A stretch of 64,000 nucleotides of DNA from Paeniglutamicibacter antarcticus_C (GTDB lineage: Bacteria; Actinomycetota; Actinomycetes; Actinomycetales; Micrococcaceae), in the NCBI RefSeq assembly GCF_039544305.1, contig NZ_BAABLK010000094.1, positions 39,044 through 103,043 on the forward strand, given 5' to 3'. The translations under genes were made by a program, and so were the position numbers. Positions 33,411-42,418 of this stretch are shown here, one piece after another (the stretch's first letter is position 1; every line of letters starts with the position of its first letter). The notes under the pieces were generated by a model, which searched no databases, was not told the DNA's origin, and saw only the letters and a list, made by a program, of their open reading frames with translations.

Positions 33411-36038
33411 ATGGCAGAAGACACCTTGGGCACAGACACGCCCGTCATCGTTTCCGTTCCGGACAAGCCCGTTCTTGAGGGCCTGGAGGAACGCCTCGAC
33501 GCCCGGTGGCGCGAGCAGGGCACCTACAAGTTCAATCCCGACACCAGTCGCGAGCAGGTGTACTCGATCGACACTCCCCCGCCGACCGCCTCGGGCTCGT
33601 TGCATGTGGGACACATGTTCTCTTACACGCAGACTGATGTGCTGGCCCGCTACCAGCGGATGAACGGGAAGAACGTGTTCTACCCGATGGGCTGGGACGA
33701 CAACGGGCTTCCCACCGAGCGCCGGGTTCAGAACTACTACGGTGTGCGTTGCGACCCGACATACCACTACGTCCAGGGCTACACCCCGCCGGCGACTCCG
33801 GCGAAGAACCAGCGCGACTGGGACGTCGTTTCGCGCAAGAACTTCATCGAGCTTTGCGAGGAACTGGCAGTCGAGGATGAGAAGGTCTTCGAGCACCTCT
33901 TTTCAACCCTTGGACTGTCCGTCGACTGGGACTTGACCTACCGCACCATCGACGATGTCTCGCGCTCCGTTTCGCAGCGTGCCTTCCTGGCAAACCTGAA
34001 GGCCGGGGATGCGTACATGTCCGAGGCCCCCACCTTGTGGGACGTCACGTTCCGCACGGCCGTTGCCCAGGCGGAGCTCGAGGACCGCGAAGTTCCCGGG
34101 GCATATTACCGCTACCCGTTCACCGCCGAGGACGGCACCCAAATCTTTATCGAGACCACCCGCCCCGAGCTGCTTGCAGCCTGTGCCGGGCTGGTGGCCA
34201 ACCCGGATGACGACCGCTACAAGCCGCTCTTCGGCAAGACCGTCACCTCACCGCTCTTCGACGTCGCTGTCACCGTCTATCCCCACGCATTGGCAAAGGC
34301 CGACAAGGGGTCGGGAATCGCGATGGTCTGCACCTTCGGCGACTTGACCGACGTGACCTGGTGGCGCGAGCTGCAGCTGCCGACCCGTGCCATCATCGGC
34401 CGCGACGGTCGCGTGATCGCCGAGACCCCCGACTGGATCAGCACCGAGGCCGGCCGCGAGGCCTACGCGAAGATTGCCGGCAAGACGGTATTCTCAGCCA
34501 AGGAGGGCGTCGTAGCACTGCTCACCGAAGCCGACCTGCTAGACGGCGAACCCAAGAAGATCAGCCACCCTGTGAACTTCTTTGAAAAGGGCGACAAGCC
34601 CCTGGAAATCGTTTCCTCCCGCCAGTGGTACATTCGCAACGGCGGGCGCGACGAGGAACGCCGCGAACGCTTGATCAAGCGCGGGGAACAGATCCAATTC
34701 CATCCCGCGTTCATGCGTTCGCGCTACGAGAACTGGATCTCTGGCCTGAACGGTGACTGGCTGGTCTCGCGCCAGCGCTTCTTCGGAGTACCGGTCCCTG
34801 TCTGGTACCCGTTGGATGACGCCGCCGAACCCGACTACGAGAACCCGGTGTTGCCTACCGATGAGATGCTGCCGGTCGATCCGGCTGCGGACATCGCCCC
34901 GGGATACGAGGAATCGGCGCGCAACCAGCCCGGAGGTTTCGTTGGCGACGCCGACGTTCTCGACACCTGGGCCACCAGCTCGCTGACCCCGCAGATCGTG
35001 GGCCGATGGTCTCGGGACGAGGACTTCTTCGCCAAGGTCTTCCCCTTCGATCTGCGCCCGCAGGGCCACGACATCATCAGGACCTGGCTCTTCTCAACCG
35101 CGGTGCGTGCCGATGCACTGCACGATGTCGCCCCGTGGAAGCACGCCGCGATCTCCGGTTGGATCCTGGATCCGGACCGGAAGAAGATGTCCAAGTCCAA
35201 GGGCAACGTGGTGGTTCCAACCGACGTGCTCAACGACTTCGGGTCCGACGCGGTGCGCTATTGGGCGGCCAGCGCCAAGCTGGGTGCAGACACCGCGTAC
35301 GAGATCAACCAGATGAAGATCGGTCGCAGGCTGGCGATCAAGATCCTCAACGCTTCCAAGTTCGTCCTGAACTTGGGTTCCACCGAGGCCAACGTGCTCG
35401 CCGGCAACGCAGACGTGGTGACCAACGGCCTGGACAAGTCCCTGCTGGCCCGGCTCTCCCAAGTCATCGACGACGCGACTCGCGCATTCGATGCCTACGA
35501 CTACGCCCGGGCGCTGGACATCACCGAATCGTTCTTCTGGTCATTCACCGACGATTACGTCGAGCTCATCAAGGACCGTGCCTATGGTGCACGCGGCGAA
35601 GCGGAACAAGCATCGGTGCTTGCGGCGTTGGCCACCACGCTTGATGCCGTACTGCGCCTCTTTGCCCCGTTCATGCCCTTCGCCACCGAAGAGGTCTGGG
35701 GTTGGTGGCGAGCAGGCTCGGTGCACCGCGCACCGTGGCCGGGTTCGGCGCATTTGGCCGGAGCCATCGAGGGCGCAGACACCACTGTGCTCCCCGTTGT
35801 CGGCGAGGCGCTCTCGGGTATCCGCAAGGCGAAGTCCGAGGCCAAGGTCAAGCAGCGCACCGAGGTTCTTTCCGGGGTCATCTCCGCCCCCGAGGGAACC
35901 CTCGAGTTGCTGCGTGCAGGACTCGGTGACCTGTTGGCTGCGGGCAATGCGCACGATGTGACCCTTGTTGCCGCAGAGGGCGAGTTGAGCGTCAGCGATG
36001 TTGTGCTGGCACCGGCCGAGGACACCGTCCAAGCCTGA
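33411..36038 (+). CDS. valS: Valyl-tRNA synthetase
   Basis: Charges tRNA-Val. About 875 residues; HIGH motif as GSLHVGHMF (about 55-63), KMSKS loop as KMSKSKGNVV (about 590-599), and the CP1 editing domain between. The C-terminal anticodon-binding domain (DDYVELIKDRAYG) is present, while the usual C-terminal coiled coil seems short. The ATG at 33411 has GGAAG 10 nt upstream; an ATG three codons earlier is less well spaced. There is no T-box ahead of it. A long hairpin follows the stop codon. Confidence 0.97.
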   Translation: MAEDTLGTDTPVIVSVPDKPVLEGLEERLDARWREQGTYKFNPDTSREQVYSIDTPPPTASGSLHVGHMFSYTQTDVLARYQRMNGKNVFYPMGWDDNGLPTERRVQNYYGVRCDPTYHYVQGYTPPATPAKNQRDWDVVSRKNFIELCEELAVEDEKVFEHLFSTLGLSVDWDLTYRTIDDVSRSVSQRAFLANLKAGDAYMSEAPTLWDVTFRTAVAQAELEDREVPGAYYRYPFTAEDGTQIFIETTRPELLAACAGLVANPDDDRYKPLFGKTVTSPLFDVAVTVYPHALAKADKGSGIAMVCTFGDLTDVTWWRELQLPTRAIIGRDGRVIAETPDWISTEAGREAYAKIAGKTVFSAKEGVVALLTEADLLDGEPKKISHPVNFFEKGDKPLEIVSSRQWYIRNGGRDEERRERLIKRGEQIQFHPAFMRSRYENWISGLNGDWLVSRQRFFGVPVPVWYPLDDAAEPDYENPVLPTDEMLPVDPAADIAPGYEESARNQPGGFVGDADVLDTWATSSLTPQIVGRWSRDEDFFAKVFPFDLRPQGHDIIRTWLFSTAVRADALHDVAPWKHAAISGWILDPDRKKMSKSKGNVVVPTDVLNDFGSDAVRYWAASAKLGADTAYEINQMKIGRRLAIKILNASKFVLNLGSTEANVLAGNADVVTNGLDKSLLARLSQVIDDATRAFDAYDYARALDITESFFWSFTDDYVELIKDRAYGARGEAEQASVLAALATTLDAVLRLFAPFMPFATEEVWGWWRAGSVHRAPWPGSAHLAGAIEGADTTVLPVVGEALSGIRKAKSEAKVKQRTEVLSGVISAPEGTLELLRAGLGDLLAAGNAHDVTLVAAEGELSVSDVVLAPAEDTVQA

Positions 36039-36069
36039 CCCTGCGGCCTGAAGGCTCACGCTGACGGAC

Positions 36070-36123
36070 GACGATGGCGCCGCATCCTTACCCCCTGACG
36101 GGGTTTGGTGCGGCGCCATCGTC
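36070..36123 (+). terminator. Stem-loop after valS
   Basis: GACGATGGCGCCGCA pairs perfectly with TGCGGCGCCATCGTC (15 bp), and a CCCC/GGGG mini-stem sits in the loop. There is no long T-run, but position and stability fit a terminator. Confidence 0.6.
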
Positions 36124-36184
36124 GTTGCCATCCAGGATCATTCCGGCAATGATGCGTATTCCAGTTATCCGCACGCAAAGAAAA

Positions 36185-36235
36185 CAAGGCAAGTACAGGA
36201 CCCAATCTTCTTGATTAAGTCCTGTACTTGCCTTG
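36185..36235 (-). terminator. Terminator of the Rv2466c-like gene
   Basis: Perfect 17-bp arms (CAAGGCAAGTACAGGAC and its complement) with a 17-nt loop. Read on the minus strand the stem is followed by TTTTCTTT, a good rho-independent terminator 52 nt past the stop codon. Confidence 0.78.
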
Positions 36236-36287
36236 GATCATTGGGGCTCACCCAAATTGACAGCCGTTTACGATGTTTTTCTCAACG

Positions 36288-36911
36288 CTAGTTGGCCTCG
36301 ACGTCGAACTGCGGGCTCTCGGTCCTCGAACGCTTGATCTCAAAGAAATACGGGTACGACGCCAGACCGACAGCAGAGTCAAAGAGCTTTCCGGCAATCT
36401 CGCCGGTTGGTACCCGGGTGATGACGGGACCGAAGAAAGCCGTGCCGTTCAGGGCAATGATCGGGGTCCCGACCTCCTGGCCTACCCGGGAAATACCGTC
36501 CTCGTGGCTGGCCTTGAGCGCCACGTCGTACTCGGTGCCGTTGGCGGCTTCGGCCAGTTCCGGCTCCAGTCCAACTGTGGCCAAGGAACGGGTCACGACC
36601 TCGGTGAGGTCCGAGACCTTTTCGTAATGCAGCAGTTCGCCCATGGCGGTGTAGAGGTCCCCTAGGACATCGTTGCCATGTTTCTGTGCCGCAGCGGTCA
36701 GGACACGGACAGGACCCCAGGCCTTTTCCACGTGTTCGCGGTATTCCTTGCTGATGTCGTCCCGGCCCTCGTTGAGCACCGAGAGCGACATGACGTGCCA
36801 GGCGATCTCGACGTCGCGCACCTTCTCCACTTCCAGCACCCAACGAGAGGTTGCCCAGGCGAACGGGCATGTTGGATCGAACCAAAAATCAACGTGTGTC
36901 TTCTCGGACAA
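36288..36911 (-). CDS. DsbA-fold mycothiol-dependent reductase, Rv2466c family
   Basis: A 207-residue cytosolic thioredoxin-fold protein very like Mycobacterium tuberculosis Rv2466c (mycothiol-dependent nitroreductase). Shared features are FWFDPTCPFAWATSRW, VEKVRDVEI, HVMSLSVLNEGRDD, WGPVRV, YTAMGE, VGTPIIALNGTAFFGPV and SYPYFFEIKRSRTE. The active site here is CPFA, not the CPWC of Rv2466c: the resolving cysteine is Ala, so a monothiol mechanism with mycothiol is likely. There is no signal peptide. It has its own terminator and lies 84 nt ahead of clpX on the same strand without obvious functional link. Confidence 0.88.
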   Translation of the reverse strand: MSEKTHVDFWFDPTCPFAWATSRWVLEVEKVRDVEIAWHVMSLSVLNEGRDDISKEYREHVEKAWGPVRVLTAAAQKHGNDVLGDLYTAMGELLHYEKVSDLTEVVTRSLATVGLEPELAEAANGTEYDVALKASHEDGISRVGQEVGTPIIALNGTAFFGPVITRVPTGEIAGKLFDSAVGLASYPYFFEIKRSRTESPQFDVEAN

Positions 36912-36995
36912 GTTACTGCTCCTTCAATTGCTTTCCATGGCCACGGGGACCCCGGTCTCGTGGTGCGACGAAGCCAAGGTGGTGGCGGTGGGGTA

Positions 36996-38288
36996 CTAGG
37001 CGGACTTCTTGCCGCGTTTGTCGGCGAGCTGAGAGGAAATCAAGGTGGCCTCGTCCCCGTTGAGCACTACGTCCTCGGTGATGATGACCTCCGCGACATC
37101 GTCGCGGCTGGGCATTTCGAACATGGTGGCGCTGAGGGTTTCCTCCAGGATCGCCCGCAGGCCGCGCGCTCCGGTGCCACGTGCCAGCGCCTGGTCGGCG
37201 ATTGCTTCGAGTGCACCTTGCTCAAAGGTCAGTTCCACGTCATCCATGCGGAACATCTTCTGGTACTGCTTGATCAGCGCGTTCTTGGGCTCGGAGAGGA
37301 TCTTGATCAGCGCTCCGCGGTCCAGCTTTTCCACGGTGCTGATCACCGGCAGGCGTCCAATGAATTCGGGGATCAGCCCGAACTTCAGCAGGTCCTCGGG
37401 CCTCACGTCGGAGTAAGAGGCCTCTTCGGACTTCAGCGCCGAAAGCGGTGCGCCGAAGCCGATCCCCTTGCGTCCGGCACGGGAGGAGACGATGTCTTCA
37501 AGCCCGGCAAAGGCACCGGCAACGATGAACAACACGTTGGTGGTGTCCAACTGGATGAACTCCTGGTGCGGGTGCTTGCGTCCGCCCTGCGGCGGCACTG
37601 AGGCAACGGTTCCCTCGAGGATCTTCAGCAAGGCCTGCTGGACGCCTTCGCCCGAAACATCTCGGGTAATCGAGGGATTCTCGCTCTTGCGCGAGATCTT
37701 GTCGATCTCGTCGATGTAGATGATGCCCTGCTCGGCCTTCTTGACATCGAAGTCAGCGGCCTGGAGGAGCTTGAGCAGGATGTTCTCCACGTCTTCGCCC
37801 ACATAGCCGGCTTCGGTCAGCGACGTTGCGTCGGCGACGGCGAAGGGGACGTTGAGCCTGCGGGCGAGCGTTTGTGCCAGATACGTCTTGCCACAGCCGG
37901 TGGGGCCGATGAGCAGGATGTTGGACTTGGACACCTCGACTTCGTCGAAAGAGTCCGTGTCGGTGAGCGTCGAAACGGATTTCGAGGCCGCACCGCCCTG
38001 GATGCGCTTGTAGTGGTTGTAGACAGCGACGGCTAGCGAACGCTTGGCGCTTTCCTGCCCGATCACGTACTCCTGCAGGGAGTCGAAGATTTCCTTCGGC
38101 TTGGGCAGCTCGAACTCAACACCCTCTTCGACCTCGACCAACTCTTCTTCGATGATCTCGTTGCAGAGCTCGATGCACTCGGTGCAGATATAGACGCCGT
38201 GGCCGGCAATTAGCTTGCGAACCTGCTTCTGGCTCTTGCCGCAGAAGGAACACTTGAGCAGATCAGACCCTTCACTCATGCGTGCCAT
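36996..38288 (-). CDS. clpX: ATP-dependent Clp protease ATPase subunit ClpX
   Basis: AAA+ unfoldase feeding the ClpP1P2 protease. 430 residues. The N-terminal zinc finger has CSFC (13-16) and CTEC (35-38); Walker A is GPTGCGKT, Walker B IIYIDEIDKI, with the pore loop at GYVGED and the sensor-2 region GARGLR near the C-terminus. It follows clpP2 by 165 nt in the tig-clpP1-clpP2-clpX order, usual for actinobacteria. Confidence 0.98.
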   Translation of the reverse strand: MARMSEGSDLLKCSFCGKSQKQVRKLIAGHGVYICTECIELCNEIIEEELVEVEEGVEFELPKPKEIFDSLQEYVIGQESAKRSLAVAVYNHYKRIQGGAASKSVSTLTDTDSFDEVEVSKSNILLIGPTGCGKTYLAQTLARRLNVPFAVADATSLTEAGYVGEDVENILLKLLQAADFDVKKAEQGIIYIDEIDKISRKSENPSITRDVSGEGVQQALLKILEGTVASVPPQGGRKHPHQEFIQLDTTNVLFIVAGAFAGLEDIVSSRAGRKGIGFGAPLSALKSEEASYSDVRPEDLLKFGLIPEFIGRLPVISTVEKLDRGALIKILSEPKNALIKQYQKMFRMDDVELTFEQGALEAIADQALARGTGARGLRAILEETLSATMFEMPSRDDVAEVIITEDVVLNGDEATLISSQLADKRGKKSA

Positions 38289-38453
38289 CGTGTTGGTCCC
38301 CTTATCTGGTACCGGAAGAAGCCGGTCCGAGAGACCGGAAATGCTTAACTGGCTTAACTCTATGGCAGAGTGCCGACGGAATGGGTGAACGGGCGGCCCG
38401 TGGTTCGCGTTTCCGCGCTTTCACGGGACCACCCGTTCATCGTTTTGCGATCT

Positions 38454-39116
38454 TTAGCTGGTGATGCTGCCCGTGGCCTTGATCTTGCGCGGGGTCAAGA
38501 CTTCGTCGATCAAGCCATATTCCTTGGCATCGGCCGCGGTCATGTACAGATCGCGTTCGATATCGTTGCCGATCTCTTCCGGTGTCTTGTTTGTGTGGCC
38601 GGCAAGGGTCGATTCGAGCCATGAACGCATGCGCATGACCTCTTCGGCCTGGATCTGCAGGTCCGATGCGGTTCCACGCTCTCCGCCGCCCATGGACGGC
38701 TGGTGGATCAGGATCCGCGCGTTGGGCAATGCCAGACGCTTGCCGGGGGTTCCTCCGGCAAGGAGCACGGCCGCGGCGCTGGCTGCCTGGCCTAGGCATA
38801 CCGTTTGGACCTCGGGGCGCACGAACTGCATCGTGTCGTAGATCGCGGTCATCGCGGTGAACGAGCCACCTGGTGAGTTGATGTACAAGGTGATGTCGCG
38901 CTCGGGGTCCATGGATTCAAGGACCAAAAGCTGGGCCATGACGTCGTCGGCCGAAGCGTCGTCGACCTGGGCACCAAGGAAGATGATGCGGTCTTCGAAC
39001 AGCTTCGCGTAGGGGTCCTGGCGTTTGAACCCGTAGGGGGTGCGCTCCTCGAACTGAGGAAGGATGTAGCGTGCCGACGGCATCTCGCCGGAGGTCGCAT
39101 CTGGGGTGAAGTTCAT
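38454..39116 (-). CDS. clpP2: ClpP protease subunit (ClpP2)
   Basis: A 220-residue serine protease subunit. Catalytic Ser is in GQAASAAAVLLAGG, His in ILIHQPSMGGGERG, Asp in ERDLYMTAADAKEYGLID. The N-terminus (MNFTPDATSGEMPSARYILPQFEERT) is longer than ClpP1's, as expected of actinobacterial ClpP2. ATG at 39116 with CAGGAG 5 nt upstream. In actinobacteria ClpP1 and ClpP2 form mixed rings that work with ClpX and ClpC; cotranscription with clpP1 (44 nt apart) fits that. Confidence 0.96.
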   Translation of the reverse strand: MNFTPDATSGEMPSARYILPQFEERTPYGFKRQDPYAKLFEDRIIFLGAQVDDASADDVMAQLLVLESMDPERDITLYINSPGGSFTAMTAIYDTMQFVRPEVQTVCLGQAASAAAVLLAGGTPGKRLALPNARILIHQPSMGGGERGTASDLQIQAEEVMRMRSWLESTLAGHTNKTPEEIGNDIERDLYMTAADAKEYGLIDEVLTPRKIKATGSITS

Positions 39117-39160
39117 CGTTTCTCCTGGAAAATCTATTGGTTCTGCCGGATTCCGTCGCG

Positions 39161-39784
39161 CTACTTCGCTGCGACCCCGCCGCCACCGGAAACGATGCCG
39201 GAGGACTGGGCGATGTGGTCGAAGAACCCGTATTCTAAGCCGTCGGTGGCGGTGAACCACTTGTCGCGCTCGTTGTCCTTCAGGATGGTCTCAACGCTCT
39301 GGCCGGTCTGTGTGGCGGTCAGTTCGCTCATGACCTTCTTCATGTGAAGGATCAGTTCGGCCTGGATGCGGATGTCCGAGGCGGTGCCGCCGATGCCGCC
39401 GGAGGGCTGGTGCATCAGGATGCGTGCGTTCGGGGTGGCGTAGCGCTTACCAGGGGTGCCGGAGGAGAGCAGGAACTGGCCCATGGAGGCGGCCAGGCCT
39501 GTTGCCACGGTGACGACATCGTTGGGAATGTACTGCATGGTGTCGTAGATCGCCATGCCCGCGGTGATGGAGCCACCCGGGGAGTTGATGTACAGGTAGA
39601 TGTCCTTGTCCGGGTCTTCTGCCGAGAGCAGGAGCAACTGGGAGCAGATCGCGTTGGCGTTGTCGTCCCGGACCTCAGAGCCGAGCCAAATGATCCGCTC
39701 CTTCAGGAGCCGGTTGTAGATGTAGTCCTCACGATTGGCCGGATCTACCGAAGCCATAGTGGGAGTGCGGGAGTCACTGGACAT
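39161..39784 (-). CDS. clpP1: ClpP protease subunit (ClpP1)
   Basis: A 207-residue serine protease subunit. The catalytic triad is in GLAASMGQFLLSSG (Ser), RILMHQPSGGIGG (His) and ERDKWFTATDGLEYGFFD (Asp). IYLYINSPGGSITAGMAIYDTMQ is the ClpP signature strand. The C-terminus ends in a Gly-rich tail (SGGGGVAAK). It lies downstream of tig and upstream of clpP2 on one strand. Confidence 0.96.
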   Translation of the reverse strand: MSSDSRTPTMASVDPANREDYIYNRLLKERIIWLGSEVRDDNANAICSQLLLLSAEDPDKDIYLYINSPGGSITAGMAIYDTMQYIPNDVVTVATGLAASMGQFLLSSGTPGKRYATPNARILMHQPSGGIGGTASDIRIQAELILHMKKVMSELTATQTGQSVETILKDNERDKWFTATDGLEYGFFDHIAQSSGIVSGGGGVAAK

Positions 39785-39964
39785 GTTCTGATACCTCTCC
39801 GTGATGCCGTGCCCCGATGTTCTGTCCGTCGGGCCAACGGCTCGTTACTTCCTTGAACATTACTGCCTTGGCCTACCACTTTGGAGGCGCAAGGGCGACT
39901 GTTCGCTGTCGGCGCATGGTAGCTGTGCGATGCATCGCCATCGGCTTAAAGCTGGGGTTAAATA

Positions 39965-40003
39965 CAAGTGCGGAGCCACCTTCTGAAGGTGGCTCCGCAC
40001 TTG
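39965..40003 (-). terminator. Terminator after tig
   Basis: An 18-bp perfect stem (39965-39982 with 39986-40003; core GTGCGGAGCCACC) with a 3-nt loop lies 30 nt past the tig stop codon. On the minus strand it is followed by TATTTAA. It separates tig from clpP1. Confidence 0.72.
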
Positions 40004-40033
40004 GAAGCTACTCCCGCGTGAAGCGGTGCCGCG

Positions 40034-41422
40034 CTACTTGGCCGATGCCGCCGAAGCGGAGGAGGCCGAGGAGGCCGACGATGCAGAGGAGGCCGACGAT
40101 GCAGAGGCACCGGATTCCTCGTCTTCGCCGGCCGGGCGAACGAAGTCGCTCAAATCAACGACGTTGCCGTTGGTGTCGGTGACGACTGCCAGTTCCAGGA
40201 CCTTGGCAAGTGCCTTGCGGCGGCGAACTTCGCCAACCAGCATCGGGACCTGGCCGGCGCCGTCAAGCATCTGGGCAAATTCGTTCGGATCCATGCCGTA
40301 CTGGCCTGCGGTCTGGACGATGTAGTCGATCAGCTCGGACTGGGCTACGCCAACCTTCTCTGCCTCGGCCACTGCATCGAGCACGATCTCGTTCTTGAAC
40401 GCCTTCTCGGTGTTCTCACGAACCTCGGTGCGGTGCTCTTCGGTGTCGTGCTCTTCGCCCTCGTTGTGGGCGCCCTGCTCGAAGTGCTGCTCGACCTGCT
40501 CGGTGATGACCGATTCCGGAACCGGAACCTCGACGAGTTCCATGAGCTTGTCAAGGACGAGGTCGCGGGCCTCGACGCCCTGCTCCATGACCTTGGATTC
40601 GGCGGCGTCCTTGGCAAGCGACTCGCGCAGCTCGTCCATGGTGTCGAATTCTGAAGCCAGCTGGGCGAATTCGTCGTTGGTCTCGGGAAGCTCGCGCTCC
40701 TTGACTGCGGTGACGGTGACCTTGACCTGTGCGGTGGCACCTGCGTGCTCGCCGCCGGCCAGCGTCGTTTCGAAGGTGGCGTCTTCGCCTGCCGAGAGGC
40801 CGGTGACTGCCTCGTCCATGCCCTCAAGCATGGTGCCAGAGCCGACCTGGTAGGAAAGGCCGGTGGCCGAATCGACTTCTTCGTCTCCGACGGACGCGGT
40901 CAGGTCAAGGGTGATGAAGTCCTGGTCTGCTGCCGGGCGATCAATGGACTTCAGCGTGCCGAAGCGGCCGCGCAGGTCATCAAGTGCCTTCTCGATGTCG
41001 GCTTCGCCGGCTTCGGTGGCTTCCACGGTGACTTCCAGGCCCTTGTACTCCGGCAGCTCGATGCTGGGGCGGATGTCGATCTCGACCTGGAAAACCAGCT
41101 GGCCTTCACCTTCGGTCTCGGCCGAGGGGGTTTCGGTGATTTCCACCTCGGGGCGCGAGAGCGGAACGATTTCGTTCTGCGTGACGGCTTCCTGGTAGTA
41201 GGTGTTCATGCCTTCGTTAATGGCAGTCTCCAGGACGTGGCCACGGCCGACTCGCTGGTCGATCATGCGGGCCGGAACCTTGCCGGCGCGGAAGCCGGGA
41301 ACCTGGATCTGCTTGGCGATGGTCTTGTACGCCTCTTCAATGCGCGGTTTCAGTTCCTCGTAGGGAACTTCAACGGTGAGCTTGACCCGGGTGGGGTTGA
41401 GGTTTTCGACGGCGCTCTTCAC
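40034..41422 (-). CDS. tig: Trigger factor
   Basis: Ribosome-bound chaperone and prolyl isomerase. 462 residues: ribosome-binding N-domain with the signature GFRAGKVPARMI (about 45-56), FKBP-type PPIase domain (about 160-245, DFITLDLTAS and AGEDATFETTL) and a helical C-domain. The last 30 residues are a low-complexity Ser/Ala tail (SASSASSAS repeats) encoded by short direct repeats. First gene of the tig-clpP1-clpP2-clpX cluster. Confidence 0.97.
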   Translation of the reverse strand: MKSAVENLNPTRVKLTVEVPYEELKPRIEEAYKTIAKQIQVPGFRAGKVPARMIDQRVGRGHVLETAINEGMNTYYQEAVTQNEIVPLSRPEVEITETPSAETEGEGQLVFQVEIDIRPSIELPEYKGLEVTVEATEAGEADIEKALDDLRGRFGTLKSIDRPAADQDFITLDLTASVGDEEVDSATGLSYQVGSGTMLEGMDEAVTGLSAGEDATFETTLAGGEHAGATAQVKVTVTAVKERELPETNDEFAQLASEFDTMDELRESLAKDAAESKVMEQGVEARDLVLDKLMELVEVPVPESVITEQVEQHFEQGAHNEGEEHDTEEHRTEVRENTEKAFKNEIVLDAVAEAEKVGVAQSELIDYIVQTAGQYGMDPNEFAQMLDGAGQVPMLVGEVRRRKALAKVLELAVVTDTNGNVVDLSDFVRPAGEDEESGASASSASSASSASSASSASAASAK

Positions 41423-41467
41423 AGCGTTGCACTCCTGGTGTGTGATGTTTGGTCTAAGTGGACTTCA

Positions 41468-41494
41468 ACCCCGCAACGGTAACCGTTGCGGGGT
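41468..41494. terminator. Stem-loop between tRNA-Pro and tig
   Basis: ACCCCGCAACGGT and ACCGTTGCGGGGT form a near-perfect hairpin between tRNA-Pro and tig. There is no T-run, so it may be a terminator or processing signal for the tRNA transcript. Confidence 0.5.
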
Positions 41495-41507
41495 CGAAGG
41501 TACTGAG

Positions 41508-41582
41508 TCGGGGTGACAGGAGTCGAACCTGCGACCTCACGCTCCCAAAGCGCGCGCTCTAGCCAAGCTGAGCTACACCCCG
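41508..41582 (-). tRNA. tRNA-Pro (anticodon TGG)
   Basis: Minus strand, starting CGGGGTGTAGCTCAGC. Acceptor CGGGGTG pairs with CACCCCG, the anticodon stem CGCGC/GCGTG carries loop TTTGGGA (anticodon TGG), the T-loop is GTTCGACTC, and the discriminator is A. CCA is not encoded. Confidence 0.95.
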
Positions 41583-41863
41583 ATTAGCGCAGAAACAGTC
41601 TATGCAGAATTTGCGTGTTTCCACTAATCGGCCGTCGACCAGAAGTTTGGATTTCGTCAACGGCGCTGATCAACCATACAAGCATTCGCCCGAAAACAAA
41701 ATTCGGCGTCCACCCAAGGGATATGGCGCATGTTTCCGCCTTATCCGGTAACCCGGGGCAATAGGGACTCGCTGCGAACCTCCTGCACCATGGTGGATCG
41801 AGAGATGAGAAGCGACGCACGGGTAAGGATTCTTTCGGGGTATCAAAGCCAAGTGTGAAACAA

Positions 41864-41900
41864 AAATGGCTTGGTTCCCTCTACGGGAACCAAGCCATTT
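41864..41900 (-). terminator. Terminator after tRNA-Gly
   Basis: Perfect 16-bp arms AAATGGCTTGGTTCCC and GGGAACCAAGCCATTT with a 5-nt loop, followed on the minus strand by TTTTG. The 280 bp between this and tRNA-Pro hold nothing I can identify. Confidence 0.8.
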
Positions 41901-41905
41901 CATCT

Positions 41906-41979
41906 TGGAGGGGATGACGGGAATCGAACCCGCGTCATCAGTTTGGAAAACTGAGGCTTTACCATTAAGCTACATCCCC
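41906..41979 (-). tRNA. tRNA-Gly (anticodon TCC)
   Basis: Minus strand, starting GGGGATGTAGCTTAATGG. Acceptor GGGGATG pairs with CATCCCC, anticodon stem TCAGT/ACTGA with loop TTTCCAA (anticodon TCC), T-loop GTTCGATTC, discriminator T and encoded CCA. Confidence 0.95.
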
Positions 41980-42295
41980 GCATTTGCTTCACCTGGTCGG
42001 TGGCAACGGACAAAACCTTAGCACCCTAAATCCGCACCAAGCAAATCGGCCCGCAAAAGCACCGCGATCCTTGTCACCACCAAAGTTCGCACCCTCCACA
42101 ACTAACCTGGCACCATCGTGACCGATGCGGCTTTTCGCAGCTTGATGGCCCTGGAGCCGGACCCCTCCGGGGAGCAACGGCAGGACTACGGGAAACCCGG
42201 TCCAACCAGGAGACTCCGCGAGGGCGAGGACAGTTACGGACGCGAGGAATCCGGTGATGCTGCACACGTTTGGGACCCACGTCGCCGAGGGGACA

Positions 42296-42310
42296 TACAT
42301 AACCTATGTA
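42296..42310 (+). promoter_or_regulatory. Palindrome and -10-like element before the efflux gene
   Basis: TACATA, ACC, TATGTA is a perfect 6-3-6 inverted repeat in an otherwise GC-rich leader. It overlaps TAGGAT (42309-42314), a plausible -10 box. This is a reasonable operator for a local repressor, but no regulator gene is adjacent. Confidence 0.45.
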
Positions 42311-42418
42311 GGATGCATAAGCGCTCTTCGCCCCGGAGTCGCGCCGAAGGGGCAAGCGCCACTGCACCTGCCTTTCCGCTCATGTGTCCCATCCCCTTGC
42401 CCCAGTAGGAGCCACCAG

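Noticed and set aside
36185..36235. Mobile-element end or REP-type repeat
   Set aside because: The perfect 17-bp inverted repeat is followed by a T-run on the minus strand just after a gene, so a terminator explains it; no second copy was seen in the window.
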